The translations under genes were made by a program, and so were the position numbers. Below, in pieces: positions 26,641 to 36,013 of a stretch of DNA of 59,722 nucleotides. Source of the stretch: a virus. Every line of letters starts with the position of its first letter. Within the stretch, counting starts at the first letter, position 1. The stretch is taken from the IMG/VR virus record IMGVR_UViG_3300021963_000142, positions 1-59,722 of that record; one strand, written 5' to 3'. Under the pieces are notes generated by a model. That model saw only the letters and a list, made by a program, of their open reading frames with translations, was not told the DNA's origin and did no database searches.

Positions 26641-27959
26641 TGGTGGCGGTATACGACTCTTCACAACTTTCTAAAAAAACAGCAGTAATAAATACTAATG
26701 CCACTACTCCTAAGGCAGAAAACCGTGTTTCAAAACTTCCGTCCTCAAAAACTGTAGCAAATGTAGCTTTAACCACAACTGAAGTTGCAATAAAAGCTGC
26801 TGGCGTAGCCGCTGTTGTTGCAAAGACTGGCGCTGGAACTGCTGGTAAAAACCTAGCAATTGCTGCTGTACGAAGCACTGCTCTACGGCTTGCTCTTGGT
26901 GCTGCAGTTACTAATCCAGTTACTGGTTTAGTTGTTGGTGGAGCGGCTCTTCTTTGGGCTGTTAACAATCTTAGAAATAATTTAAATAAAGATGGTATTA
27001 CAGACAATACCGATAATGTAACAAAGAAAACTAGAACTACTCCTGAACCTGATAGCAAATGGAATCTACCTCCACATGAGTTCAGTCTTCCTGTAAACCC
27101 ACGAGTTGTGGCTGGAACACGTTATGCCAGCACAATGATTGGTATAAACGATTCTGACGAGCACATGCTTCGTCGTGGAAGAATTTGGTTTTTTAATACA
27201 GCTGGTTCTCTTTCAACTGTAGATAAGAAAAAAGGAACGGTTACAACCGTTGCAGAGATTAACAAACAGAATCAAGCAGACAATAAAGAAAAACAAGCGG
27301 GTACTGATGACGATGCAATGGATGAACAAGAAAGTTACAAGTATGGGTTTCAATTTTTATGGAATCCAGAAAGTATCTCTGTGTCTGTAGCTCGAAACCA
27401 AGACGTAACCCCATCGGCTGCAGATAGATTAAGAGCGGTATCTGGCGCATTCCCTGGACAAGAAACCGTAAGCTTTAGTATTGTTCTAGATAGAATTAAT
27501 GATTTTTCAATGGCATACGCTCATCGCAGAAATGAGGAGTTTCAAACTCGTTCAGCTAAATCTCCAAACTTAACAAGTTACGACCAGTTTGCTCCCTACT
27601 ATAAAAGCGGGTTTCACGCCAACGGTTCAGAAACCTTTAACTACAAAATGAGCAACTTAATGAAGTATGGAACTATGGCTGACATTGAGTACTTATTTAA
27701 AGCTATTAATGGGGACGGTAAAACAAAAAACTCCCCAAATGGTTGGAAAACTTTATTAGGTAAACACTCAGCAGATATTGGATACTTGAGACCAACTTTA
27801 ATGGCTGTGCAAATTGGGCCAGATGAAAACTCTATTTCCTATGTTGGTTGGATTACTCAATTGTCTATTAATCATCAATACTTTAATCAAATGATGATTC
27901 CACTAAGAAGTACCCTAAGCATAAGCCTAGACTGCTTTGCAGGAAGTACAATCGTATAA
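26640..27959 (+). CDS. Baseplate/tube-initiator protein, CIS-tube-like
   Basis: A 439-residue protein coupled by TAATG. Residues ~40-115 are Ala/Val-rich, with a hydrophobic stretch near 80-105 (NPVTGLVVGGAALLWAVNNL) that could span a membrane. Residues ~230-439 contain FQFLWNPESISVSVARNQD, then QETVSFSIVLDRI and SYVGWITQLSINHQYFNQMM, the layout of the tube-initiator proteins of contractile injection systems, which join tube and hub. It is followed directly by a LysM-like gene, as in such systems. Confidence 0.7.
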   Translation: MVAVYDSSQLSKKTAVINTNATTPKAENRVSKLPSSKTVANVALTTTEVAIKAAGVAAVVAKTGAGTAGKNLAIAAVRSTALRLALGAAVTNPVTGLVVGGAALLWAVNNLRNNLNKDGITDNTDNVTKKTRTTPEPDSKWNLPPHEFSLPVNPRVVAGTRYASTMIGINDSDEHMLRRGRIWFFNTAGSLSTVDKKKGTVTTVAEINKQNQADNKEKQAGTDDDAMDEQESYKYGFQFLWNPESISVSVARNQDVTPSAADRLRAVSGAFPGQETVSFSIVLDRINDFSMAYAHRRNEEFQTRSAKSPNLTSYDQFAPYYKSGFHANGSETFNYKMSNLMKYGTMADIEYLFKAINGDGKTKNSPNGWKTLLGKHSADIGYLRPTLMAVQIGPDENSISYVGWITQLSINHQYFNQMMIPLRSTLSISLDCFAGSTIV

Positions 27960-28240
27960 TGACTATTTACCTTGGCTCTCGCTATGAGTACGCAACCATT
28001 GATTTTTTTGCAACAGAATCTGGGGGAGATGAGAACCCTACTGTTTTTTATTCTGTTTCAAATTTGGGCAAAGTAACTTACTGGACACATACGTATAGAA
28101 CTGGTGAGCGACTAGACCAAATAGCTAATAAATATTATAACAAACCAGACCTATGGTGGTTAATTGCTGAATACAATCCTGAAGTAAAAGACTTTATGAA
28201 TATACCAGCAAATACAAAGCTTAGGGTTCCTCGTGTTTAA
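27959..28240 (+). CDS. LysM-like baseplate adaptor
   Basis: A 93-residue protein whose second half (YRTGERLDQIANKYYNKPDL, then WWLIAEYNP and IPANTKLRVP) is a LysM-type domain as found in phage baseplate adaptors such as XkdP or T4 gp53. The first 45 residues form a beta-rich extension. It is coupled by TAATG to the initiator gene and overlaps the hub gene by eight bases. Confidence 0.82.
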   Translation: MTIYLGSRYEYATIDFFATESGGDENPTVFYSVSNLGKVTYWTHTYRTGERLDQIANKYYNKPDLWWLIAEYNPEVKDFMNIPANTKLRVPRV

Positions 28241-29564
28241 ATTTATTAACGTTGAATTTCCAGATGCCCCTAGAGGTCCTAAAGTTATATATGAAGCTCG
28301 TCTATATCAAAAAATAAACGAACATGAAATGCTTAGCGTTCGATTTAGGGACTGGAACGTAGCATACGAACATATTAAACCTGGCTCTGCAGCTAGATTT
28401 AATATAATGGGAAGCAAATCTGCGCGAGAATTTATTGGCTATGTGCACCACATTCAACCAAGCCATACACCTGGAACGGCTTTTACCGAAGTTGTTTTTA
28501 TTGGAGGAACATTTCCTTTAAAGCAAGCTTCTCAAAAAGTGTATAAAAATATTACAGCAAGCAACATTGTAACAAAGATAGCAAAGATTCATGGACTTGC
28601 TGCTTTTGTAGTTCCAACTAAAAGAATTTTTGAAATGGTATCTCACGCAGCCCACACCGATTGGGAGTTGCTTGTTCGTCTTGCAAAACAACATGGGTAT
28701 ACTTTAAGAGCTCATAACACAGAGCTTTACTTTGAACCTATATTAAACGATTACGCAACCTATAGGTCTATTGCCCCTTATTTTGTCATGCGTAGTGAAA
28801 GCAGCGCACAAGGTTCTACCCTGTACAGTTTTAAACCTATAATCAGCGATTCCTTAGAAATAGAGGGCACCTTCAAAGCTGCAGTTGCGGTTAGTGGTGT
28901 TGACAAAGCTTCAAAAAAGACAACATCAATTACTCAACAAAAACGAAATAAAAAAACTAAATCTATAGAATCTCTTGAAATGTTTGATAGATTTGAAACT
29001 AAGGTAGTCGCACCTACCGCAGAGATTGCTAAATTTGAAGCGGAAGCAGCTGAAGCTAGAAACAGTTTTCCTTATAGAGCTACTGCAGAAGTACTGGGAG
29101 AGCCAAATCTTCGACCAAACCTTCCAATTTACATTGATGGTGTTGGAGCAGCTTATAGCGGATTTTGGACTGTTATTGGAACAGAGCATATAATTACAGA
29201 AATTCAAAGAGATATTGAATACAAGTATACAACTATGCTTCATCTTGGAACTGACTCATTAGGCTTAGCAACCAGGTGGACAGACGGTTCAGCTATTCAA
29301 GCTCCAGATGTTAAACAAAAAAGAATCATTACCCCAGGAAAAAAACAAACAGTTGTAAAACCAAAATCAAAAATCGTTAAAAGTACTAAACCTAAAAACT
29401 CTAAAACTGCGGTTTCTTTTGGTAATATTAGCAACCGTTCAAAGCCAACTTCATCAAAGGCGGCTTCGCTTTGGAAAACTGCAACTCCTAAACTAACATC
29501 TACTACTACAGTAGTACGACGCTCTTCAGTTGTAGCTAAAAGAGTAAAGACGGTAAAAACATGA
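28233..29564 (+). CDS. Baseplate hub protein (gpD/gp27-like)
   Basis: A 443-residue protein starting at GTG. It has the hub layout: an N-terminal barrel (SVRFRDWNVAYEHIKPGSAA), then VYKNITASNIVTKIAKIHGL near 103-122, a HTDWELLVRLAKQHGYTLRA segment near 146-165 typical of gpD/gp27 hubs, and a second barrel ending near residue 350. The last ~80 residues are an unusual Lys/Ser/Thr-rich basic tail with little predicted structure. The hub trimer sits at the end of the tube and carries the spike coded next. Confidence 0.82.
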   Translation: MFKFINVEFPDAPRGPKVIYEARLYQKINEHEMLSVRFRDWNVAYEHIKPGSAARFNIMGSKSAREFIGYVHHIQPSHTPGTAFTEVVFIGGTFPLKQASQKVYKNITASNIVTKIAKIHGLAAFVVPTKRIFEMVSHAAHTDWELLVRLAKQHGYTLRAHNTELYFEPILNDYATYRSIAPYFVMRSESSAQGSTLYSFKPIISDSLEIEGTFKAAVAVSGVDKASKKTTSITQQKRNKKTKSIESLEMFDRFETKVVAPTAEIAKFEAEAAEARNSFPYRATAEVLGEPNLRPNLPIYIDGVGAAYSGFWTVIGTEHIITEIQRDIEYKYTTMLHLGTDSLGLATRWTDGSAIQAPDVKQKRIITPGKKQTVVKPKSKIVKSTKPKNSKTAVSFGNISNRSKPTSSKAASLWKTATPKLTSTTTVVRRSSVVAKRVKTVKT

Positions 29565-30100
29565 ACGAAGATAAAAGATTTTACGGGCTATATCAAGGAA
29601 TCTGTGTAGACATAGAAGACCCTGATAAAGAAAGCCGCATTAAATTACTTGTTCCACAAGTTTTGGGGCAAGAGCCTACTGAATGGGCTAGACCTTGCCT
29701 ACCTGTTTTAGCTAATACTAATCATCCTGACCATAAGTACCATCTAGCTTCTGAGGTAGCTGCCCTACTTAATGCTCATGGAGACCACTCAGTCTCTGTA
29801 TCAGGTACTACAGGTGGAGCAACCGTAAGTACTTTTGGTTCTCATACCCATAGTTTCAGCGCAACACAGACTTTAACCCACACTAATAACCATACAGGAA
29901 AGTCTGATACAACAAACTATCTAGACCATGAGCATAAGACAGACGTTAATGAAGACAACAAATGGAACGATGACCAAGAAACAAACACGGTCCCAGAGCA
30001 TACCCCGCACCGTCTAGTTCCAAAACTAGACCAAAAAGTATGGGTTATGTTTGAAGGCGGAGACCCTAACTTTCCAGTATGGATGGGAGTAGAACTATGA
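29561..30100 (+). CDS. Baseplate spike, OB-fold split by a His-rich insert
   Basis: A 179-residue protein coupled by ATGA. Residues 1-50 (YGLYQGICVDIEDPDKESRI, then LLVPQVLGQEPTEWARPCLP) and 150-179 (VPKLDQKVWVMFEGGDPNFP, then VWMGV) are the two ends of the gp5/gpV-type OB fold. Between them lie about 95 residues with 13 histidines, including SHTHSF, HTNNHTG, DHEHK and EHTPH. HxH motifs bind iron at the tip of known phage spikes. There is no long C-terminal beta-helix, so the insert itself may be the needle. It pierces the host envelope. Confidence 0.75.
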   Translation: MNEDKRFYGLYQGICVDIEDPDKESRIKLLVPQVLGQEPTEWARPCLPVLANTNHPDHKYHLASEVAALLNAHGDHSVSVSGTTGGATVSTFGSHTHSFSATQTLTHTNNHTGKSDTTNYLDHEHKTDVNEDNKWNDDQETNTVPEHTPHRLVPKLDQKVWVMFEGGDPNFPVWMGVEL

Positions 30101-30504
30101 GCAGAGCTATCAGCTTACCTTTCTCTTTTGATAGTAACGGGGGCGTAGCGTACACAACCGATGACAGAAAAATATGGCAAGACCGAGTTGTGCTTGCGGT
30201 TATGACCTATTTTGGGGAACGTGTTATGAGACCTAACTATGGAAGCAGTGTTGAGGAGTCAACTTTTGAAAACACTACTACAGCTATAAGCATGATTAAC
30301 CAAGCTATTGCTGGAGCCTTCTCTTTTTGGCTCCCAGACTTATCTCTTGGAAAAGTTGAAAAAGTTTTAGATGACGATAACGGCATTTTGTCTGTAAATA
30401 TAAATTATTCCTACGGCCCAGGGCAATTGGAAGACAGTGTAACGATAAGAACTGATATTCTTAGCAGGTCAGGCGACCTAATTCGGGAGGTAAGAAATGG
30501 CTAA
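30097..30504 (+). CDS. Baseplate wedge protein, gp25-like
   Basis: A 135-residue gp25-type wedge subunit (lysozyme-like in name, non-enzymatic). I choose the ATG at 30097 over one 18 bases upstream because it has a GGGAG ribosome site at ideal distance and makes an ATGA overlap with the spike gene. Typical parts are LPFSFDSNGGVAYTTDDRKI, RVVLAVMTYFGERVMRPNYG near residues 35-55, and a Y-rich final strand pair. It joins the sheath to the wedge. Confidence 0.88.
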   Translation: MSRAISLPFSFDSNGGVAYTTDDRKIWQDRVVLAVMTYFGERVMRPNYGSSVEESTFENTTTAISMINQAIAGAFSFWLPDLSLGKVEKVLDDDNGILSVNINYSYGPGQLEDSVTIRTDILSRSGDLIREVRNG

Positions 30505-32212
30505 CAGTAACTACGTACCACAGGTTGACTACACCTCTAAAGACTATGAGTCTATTAGAGAAGACCTAATAGCGCTTATCCCGTATTTTGCTCCCGAGTG
30601 GACAAATAGAGACCCTTCTGATTTTGGCATGACCCTAATTGAATTGTTCTCTTACATTGGTGACAATCTCAGCTACTACATTGACCGCTCAGCTAATGAG
30701 TCTTTCATTACAACTGCTAGCCAAAGAGATAGCGTATTGTCTTTAGCTCGTGTTCTTGGGTACACCCCAACCGAAGGAACCGCCGCACTCGTTTACTTAA
30801 CTTTCTATAACTCAACTGCAACCCCCGCTATTGTACCTGCTTTAACTCAGGTATCTACAAGCATTGTATCTAATGGGGTTACAACCCAAGTTACTTTTGA
30901 AACTCTAGAAGACGTCACAGTTCCAGCAAAAGTTGGAAGTACCTCTGGTTCTGCACAAGTATATGCACAAGAAGGCGAAACTAAAACTGAAAAAATAGGA
31001 ACCTCTGATGGCTCAGTTAATCAAATTTTTCAACTATCTGATTCACCTGTAATTAGTAAAAGTACTATTGTAACTGTTGCTGGAATTAACTACACTCAAG
31101 TTGAATATATAATTGATTATCAAAACTATGACCCAGTATTTATTGCCGTTGTTGACTCTGATGAGCAGGTTTATTTACAGTTTGGTGATGGAATTAATGG
31201 ACGTATCCCACCAAATGGTGTAGATGTATATGCAACCTATAGAGTTGGTGGAGGTAAAAACGGAAACGTTCCCGCTGGAACTATTAAATACATTTTAACC
31301 CCTGTCCCAACAGGAATTAGCGTTAACAATATTGACGTTGGTCAAGTGCTGGGGTCTGGTTCAGGAGGAGCTGAGCCAGAATCTACAGACTCTATTCGCA
31401 CTAACGCTCCAAAAAGTATTAGAGCTTTAAATAGAGCGGTAGCTTTAACAGACTATTCTGCTATTGCAATTCAAGTAACAGGTGTAGCAAAGGCTATATC
31501 TATTGCTGAAGTCTATAGTAACGTGACAATTTATATTGCTCCTTATGGAGACTCAGGGCTTCAATCTGATGGGGTAACCTCTTCTCTAGTTTTTAATAAC
31601 TTAGCAACTCAAATTTTAGATTACTTTGTTGATAAGACAGCGCCTGGAGTAACTATAACTTTACAGCCACCTAAGTATGTTAATACTCAATTAAAAATAG
31701 ATGTAGTAGTCCTTAGTCAATATAAAAATTCTCAAGTAGAGTTTGATGTAAAAGCTGCTCTTCAAGAACTTTTTAATTTTGATAACGTGTCTTTTAATGA
31801 CCGAATTAACTTACAAGATGTCCTTGCTGTAGTAAACGATGTAATTGGAGTATCAAGAGCAACTGTATCTAAGCTTGTGCGTTCAGATGAAGAGCAGACT
31901 TTTGCCATAAACAACAGAGTTCTTGCTGGAAACGTTGCAACGCTAACTACCTCTGTTAACCATAATTTAACTGTAGGTCAGACAGTGCTTGTATCCGCTG
32001 TAAACAACGCCGTATTCAATGGTACAGCTGTGGTAACAGCTGTTACTTCAAACACCTTTAGTTACTCACTTGTTGCAACAGCTGTTGGTTCAGCGGCTAC
32101 AGTAACTGGTTCAGTTACAGCCCTTACCGTAAAAGATATTATCTGTTTAACAAATGAGTTGCCTCAAGCTGGTACATTTGATGTAACAGTAAGTGGAGGG
32201 TTCTTAAGTTAA
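30497..32212 (+). CDS. Baseplate wedge protein, gpJ/gp6-like
   Basis: A 571-residue baseplate J-like protein. Family features: YVPQVDYTSKDYESIREDLI at the start, DPSDFGMTLIELFSYIGDNL near 37-56, YYIDRSANESFITTASQRDS, and VYLQFGDGINGRIPPNGVDV near 225-244. Residues ~480-535 carry an inserted beta module (VNHNLTVGQTVLVSAVNNAV ... NTFSYSL) of the same type as in the fibre protein at 8905-12201, which is not part of ordinary gpJ. It is followed by the gpI-like gene with a TAATG overlap. Confidence 0.9.
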   Translation: MANSNYVPQVDYTSKDYESIREDLIALIPYFAPEWTNRDPSDFGMTLIELFSYIGDNLSYYIDRSANESFITTASQRDSVLSLARVLGYTPTEGTAALVYLTFYNSTATPAIVPALTQVSTSIVSNGVTTQVTFETLEDVTVPAKVGSTSGSAQVYAQEGETKTEKIGTSDGSVNQIFQLSDSPVISKSTIVTVAGINYTQVEYIIDYQNYDPVFIAVVDSDEQVYLQFGDGINGRIPPNGVDVYATYRVGGGKNGNVPAGTIKYILTPVPTGISVNNIDVGQVLGSGSGGAEPESTDSIRTNAPKSIRALNRAVALTDYSAIAIQVTGVAKAISIAEVYSNVTIYIAPYGDSGLQSDGVTSSLVFNNLATQILDYFVDKTAPGVTITLQPPKYVNTQLKIDVVVLSQYKNSQVEFDVKAALQELFNFDNVSFNDRINLQDVLAVVNDVIGVSRATVSKLVRSDEEQTFAINNRVLAGNVATLTTSVNHNLTVGQTVLVSAVNNAVFNGTAVVTAVTSNTFSYSLVATAVGSAATVTGSVTALTVKDIICLTNELPQAGTFDVTVSGGFLS

Positions 32213-34998
32213 TGGCACGCTACGGTCTTGATTACTACAGCTCGCCGTCGTTTCCTTTAAGTTACTACGGTACAGATAGCCCAATTGCGTTTGACGCATC
32301 CCCTTTTAAAGCGCTGTCTTCTGGATACAAACAGATTACTTTAAGCTGGAACAGCCCTTACGGAGCATGGGCAAAGTTAAGACTGGTTAGAAACCCATTT
32401 GGATACCCTGTTAACTCAACTGATGGGGATGTTATCTTTACTACTACTAGAGGTAAAGACCCACTTACTTATACTGATAACGTAGGCAAGAATAAAGCAC
32501 GTTTCTATTACTATTCAATTTTTGTGTTAGACCAAGTTCAACTTCAATGGGTGCTTGCTGGTCAAGTGACAGGGTTAGCTGTAGAAAACTTTAATACTCA
32601 AGCGCTTATGTATGAATACATTCCAAAAATCTATAAGCTTACTACGCCTTATACAGCAAGTATTGCTGGAGACAACGAAAAGTTAAGAAGCTTTTTAAAT
32701 CTTTTTGGTTTTGAATTTGATTATATAAGAACTCTTATTAAATTAATTACAAATCGATATGACTTTGAAAATGCTTCTGGAACTTTAATCCCATTGATGC
32801 TTGAACAGTTTGGTATTAACTATGAGCCAGAAATTGGCTATCAACAAAATAGAGTTTTAATCCGTGATGCTATTCAACTTCAAACTGAAAAGGGAAGCAC
32901 TGCGGGTATTAGAGAATACCTGTCCGCTTTCAGTGGATGGCCTGTGGTGTCTCCAGTTGAAGGTACACCTAATCCTAGCGTTGAAGGTCTTACAGTAAGT
33001 CACAACTTAATGCTTAATTACAACGACTCTTCATTTGAAGAGAGTATTGGTAACTGGACATCCCCAGATGGAAGCGGTCAACTGCTTCAATTAAAGAAAC
33101 AAAACATACTTAAGTTTTCTATTTCTAGTAATAACGCTAACCTATTTTTAGGAACTCACAACTATAAAGCTGGAGATAAAATATTTATTAGTGGCTCTAA
33201 GCTTCCTATTTTTAATGAGGTTGTAACAGCTAAAACTATTACTGTAGTAGATAGCACATCTATTGGTTATTCTTTGACATCTGCCGACCTTACTCAACGC
33301 TCTGCTTTTAATACAGATACTAATGAGTACGCAAAAATTACTCCAGTGCCAGCACCTTGGGCTGAATCAACAGCTCCGCTTCTTTATCCTAATAAACAAA
33401 ATGCTTTTTTAAGTGTTGCAAATGCTGGAGGTTCTACTAACGAAGTATCTTTTTCTTGTGGCATAACAGCTCCAATAACTAAAGGAATTCCAGTTAAGAC
33501 TGGTAAAAATTATACTTTTAGTATCTACTCTGCAGCAAGTTCTACCGCTAGAACGTTAACTTCAAATATTAAATGGTATGACAGATTTGGTGTTTTAATG
33601 AGGACTACAACTGGAGACCCTGTTACAAACAGCGTTGGTACGTTTGGGGCTAGAGCAACAGTTACAGATTTAGCTCCAACTAACTTAACACTTAACAGTT
33701 TTAATAGCACAGCTGGTACAGGCTATGTTGACGGTACCTACACTAATATTCCTTTGACTTATGTTTCTGGTAAGCAGTTTACAATTGCTCCTAGAGGTAC
33801 TTTTACAGTTTACCTGGGCGCAGTTCTTTCTTTAACAATCACAAATGGTGGAGCTGGAGCAGATACAACAACCCTTCTTTCTGTTGCTAACTCTTCTTTG
33901 GGCGGTACGGGTTCTGGATTCCAAGTGACCGTTCAACGATGCCAAGAATGCTATTACGCAGTTCCAGGAGTTACAATTTCTAACGTAGGCAACCTAGCAA
34001 GCAATGAACGACATTACTTTGATGCTGCTCAATTTGAACAATCAGCTACCGTTACTTCTTTTGATGAAGCTAGACAACTGCACGTAACTTTAAAAGCTAA
34101 CCGCATTAATGAAATTCGTAACCCTCACTTTGTTGCGCCATACACACCTTGGAGTGCAAGCGCATCTACATTAAGTGTACGAACAGATGTTGCGGAGCCA
34201 AACGTAGAGCTTTACAACTCAGTAGCAAGAGTAGCTGGTTCTGGAACTGGAACTATTGAACTTTCTGTTGTACATACTTTTAAAGCTGGAGACCAGATTT
34301 ATGTAACTGGATTAGGTTCGCCTTTTGACGGTCTTAAAACTTTAACTGGCGTATCTGACTTTACCGTTAGTTTTGCTGCTAGTGGAACAGTAGCTAGCGC
34401 AGCTTCAACTGTAGGCGTTGTATGTAAAGGTGGGGATGCTTTAGTAATAACTTCCTCTGGTACTTCACAAGTTATTTTAAAATCATTTGTAACAACAGCT
34501 GACTTAATGGATATACACTATCCAGATACCACATACACATTTAGTCTTTATGCAAAAACTGAACAGTCATCAGATGTTGTTATCCCATCTATTGTTTGGT
34601 ATAACAGTGCCAAAACTATTATCTCTACCTCAACAAGCTCAAGTACTTTTATGCTTAACACTAATTGGTCTAGACCAAACGTCACAGCAACTGCTCCTAG
34701 CAACGCCGCTTATGCTGCTGTACAACTGACGTGGACTCCAGCAGCCACTGGTCATAAACTAAATGTAGACACCGCCTTGTTTGAAAACTCTCCCTTTGTT
34801 CTTGATTTCTTTGATGGAAGTTCAGGGCCAGCTGCTACAAATGAATTGTTCTGGGAAGGCTCAACGCCAAACAATGCCCGTAGCCACTACTACAAGAACA
34901 GAGTTGCTATTCAAGAACGACTTATCGGGGGTGCCCTTCAGTACTACCTACTAGCTGGCACTACCTACGCGGTGTATTTGGCTCAACCAAAAACATAG
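32212..34998 (+). CDS. gpI-like baseplate protein with long fibre-like extension
   Basis: A 928-residue protein. Residues ~20-110 form an Fn3-like domain (YKQITLSWNSPYGAWAKLRL). Residues ~130-245 match tail protein I/gp7-type wedge proteins (YEYIPKIYKLTTPYTAS, RSFLNLFGFEFDYIRTLIKL, TEKGSTAGIREYLSAFSGWP). From ~255 on come carbohydrate-binding-like beta domains, and two copies of the HxLxxG module seen in the fibre protein (about 306-360 and 680-730). It therefore combines a wedge and an adhesin in one chain. It ends 12 bases before the next start codon. Confidence 0.78.
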   Translation: MARYGLDYYSSPSFPLSYYGTDSPIAFDASPFKALSSGYKQITLSWNSPYGAWAKLRLVRNPFGYPVNSTDGDVIFTTTRGKDPLTYTDNVGKNKARFYYYSIFVLDQVQLQWVLAGQVTGLAVENFNTQALMYEYIPKIYKLTTPYTASIAGDNEKLRSFLNLFGFEFDYIRTLIKLITNRYDFENASGTLIPLMLEQFGINYEPEIGYQQNRVLIRDAIQLQTEKGSTAGIREYLSAFSGWPVVSPVEGTPNPSVEGLTVSHNLMLNYNDSSFEESIGNWTSPDGSGQLLQLKKQNILKFSISSNNANLFLGTHNYKAGDKIFISGSKLPIFNEVVTAKTITVVDSTSIGYSLTSADLTQRSAFNTDTNEYAKITPVPAPWAESTAPLLYPNKQNAFLSVANAGGSTNEVSFSCGITAPITKGIPVKTGKNYTFSIYSAASSTARTLTSNIKWYDRFGVLMRTTTGDPVTNSVGTFGARATVTDLAPTNLTLNSFNSTAGTGYVDGTYTNIPLTYVSGKQFTIAPRGTFTVYLGAVLSLTITNGGAGADTTTLLSVANSSLGGTGSGFQVTVQRCQECYYAVPGVTISNVGNLASNERHYFDAAQFEQSATVTSFDEARQLHVTLKANRINEIRNPHFVAPYTPWSASASTLSVRTDVAEPNVELYNSVARVAGSGTGTIELSVVHTFKAGDQIYVTGLGSPFDGLKTLTGVSDFTVSFAASGTVASAASTVGVVCKGGDALVITSSGTSQVILKSFVTTADLMDIHYPDTTYTFSLYAKTEQSSDVVIPSIVWYNSAKTIISTSTSSSTFMLNTNWSRPNVTATAPSNAAYAAVQLTWTPAATGHKLNVDTALFENSPFVLDFFDGSSGPAATNELFWEGSTPNNARSHYYKNRVAIQERLIGGALQYYLLAGTTYAVYLAQPKT

Positions 34999-35010
34999 TA
35001 AGATATCCCC
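34999..35010 (+). promoter_or_regulatory. Leaderless-type promoter (-10 TAAGAT)
   Basis: TAAGAT at 34999-35004 is exactly 6 bp before the ATG at 35011 and no ribosome site is present. A weak TTGGCT lies 15 bp further upstream. This probably marks the switch from the late tail operon to a separate unit. Confidence 0.5.
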
Positions 35011-35292
35011 ATGGTTGAACTCATACTCCTTGGATGTTTTACAGCTTTCCTACTAGCAATCGTAGGCCCTCTTGTGGATGTACTAAGTATGTTTATTAGT
35101 GCCGTAGTATTAAATGCGGTTTCCTCAATTATCTTCTCCGCTATTGGTACTTGGTTAGTTGAAGTTTCAACTACTAAGGGGTTTATTCTCCATACCGTAG
35201 CTGGGGCTTTCCTTGGTTCGGCATTCTTAGCCTTAGCTGAAAGGACTGCTACCTATAAACCAGCAGTAATCAACAGCGCTAGACCAGAGTAA
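35011..35292 (+). CDS. Small membrane protein, holin candidate
   Basis: A 93-residue protein with two or three hydrophobic helices: about residues 3-25 (ELILLGCFTAFLLAIVGPLV), 29-52 and 59-78 (FILHTVAGAFLGSAFLALAE), then a short polar tail. Position right after the last tail gene and size fit a holin, which would pore the inner membrane at lysis. No endolysin gene is adjacent, so this is only a candidate. Confidence 0.5.
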   Translation: MVELILLGCFTAFLLAIVGPLVDVLSMFISAVVLNAVSSIIFSAIGTWLVEVSTTKGFILHTVAGAFLGSAFLALAERTATYKPAVINSARPE

Positions 35293-35301
35293 AAAATTGT
35301 G

Positions 35302-35332
35302 TAGTATAGGGCTCCCCTACAAGGAGGTCCCT
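35302..35332 (+). promoter_or_regulatory. Promoter with hairpin and ribosome site
   Basis: A TAGTAT -10 (35302-35307) preceded by TGTG is followed by a short palindrome TAGGG-CTC-CCCTA (35307-35319) around the expected start point, then AAGGAGG seven bases before the ATG at 35333. The palindrome may be an operator or a 5' hairpin. Confidence 0.5.
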
Positions 35333-36013
35333 ATGGACAAATACTATGTGTTAGTCGCTGGTAACGGCGAGACAAGCAGAGCCAACCTAGAGGCTCTTAT
35401 GGAAGACCATTACTACGCTAATGGTTCTGATGGAACATTAGTTCTTTCATTTGATATAAAACCAAGTAAGACCCAAGAGTTTGCAGCTCAGTTTGCTAAA
35501 GAAAAAAACAAGAACATCATTATGTTTTCTTCACAGGCTGCCGACTTTTCAGCGTTTCCAAATGCAAGCTTTCAACTATCTTCAAACCCTTTACATGATG
35601 CTGTGAAGATGATGTCGGGAGAAAAATCCTCTGCGTTTATTCTTTGGGACGATGAAGACCAAGCATCAGCAAACGCTTTAGCTATCTGTAAAGAATCGGA
35701 CATCCCGTGCTTTGACCTATCTGATGGGTTAACCCCTTTGACAGCTTCTAAAGGGCTAAAGGAAGTTAAAGAACCTACATTCCCTGAAAAGGAAATCGTA
35801 TCTAAAGAGGAAGACGAGGCAGAAGAAGAGGATGGCACGGAGGAAGAAGAAAGCGAAGAAGACGAAGATTTCGAAGATGAAGAAACAGACGATGCAGAAG
35901 AAGAGGCTTTGGATAATCTCTATTTCGGAGTCCAAGAAATAGCCCGTATTTTTGCTGCCGCTTTTGTTGAGGAGATTGAGGCTCGTAAGAAGGGCAAGGA
36001 AGAGCCTAAGTGA
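35333..36013 (+). CDS. Unknown protein with acidic linker
   Basis: A 226-residue protein. The ATG at 35333 is chosen because AAGGAGG precedes it; an in-frame GTG lies 36 bases upstream. Residues 1-~130 look like an alpha/beta fold (KYYVLVAGNGETSRANLEAL; SSAFILWDDEDQASANALAI). Residues ~160-195 are almost entirely Glu and Asp, and a final helix (LYFGVQEIARIFAAAFVEEI) may mediate oligomerisation. Acidic linkers are common in DNA-mimic or protein-docking proteins. It opens the replication operon. Function unknown. Confidence 0.65.
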   Translation: MDKYYVLVAGNGETSRANLEALMEDHYYANGSDGTLVLSFDIKPSKTQEFAAQFAKEKNKNIIMFSSQAADFSAFPNASFQLSSNPLHDAVKMMSGEKSSAFILWDDEDQASANALAICKESDIPCFDLSDGLTPLTASKGLKEVKEPTFPEKEIVSKEEDEAEEEDGTEEEESEEDEDFEDEETDDAEEEALDNLYFGVQEIARIFAAAFVEEIEARKKGKEEPK

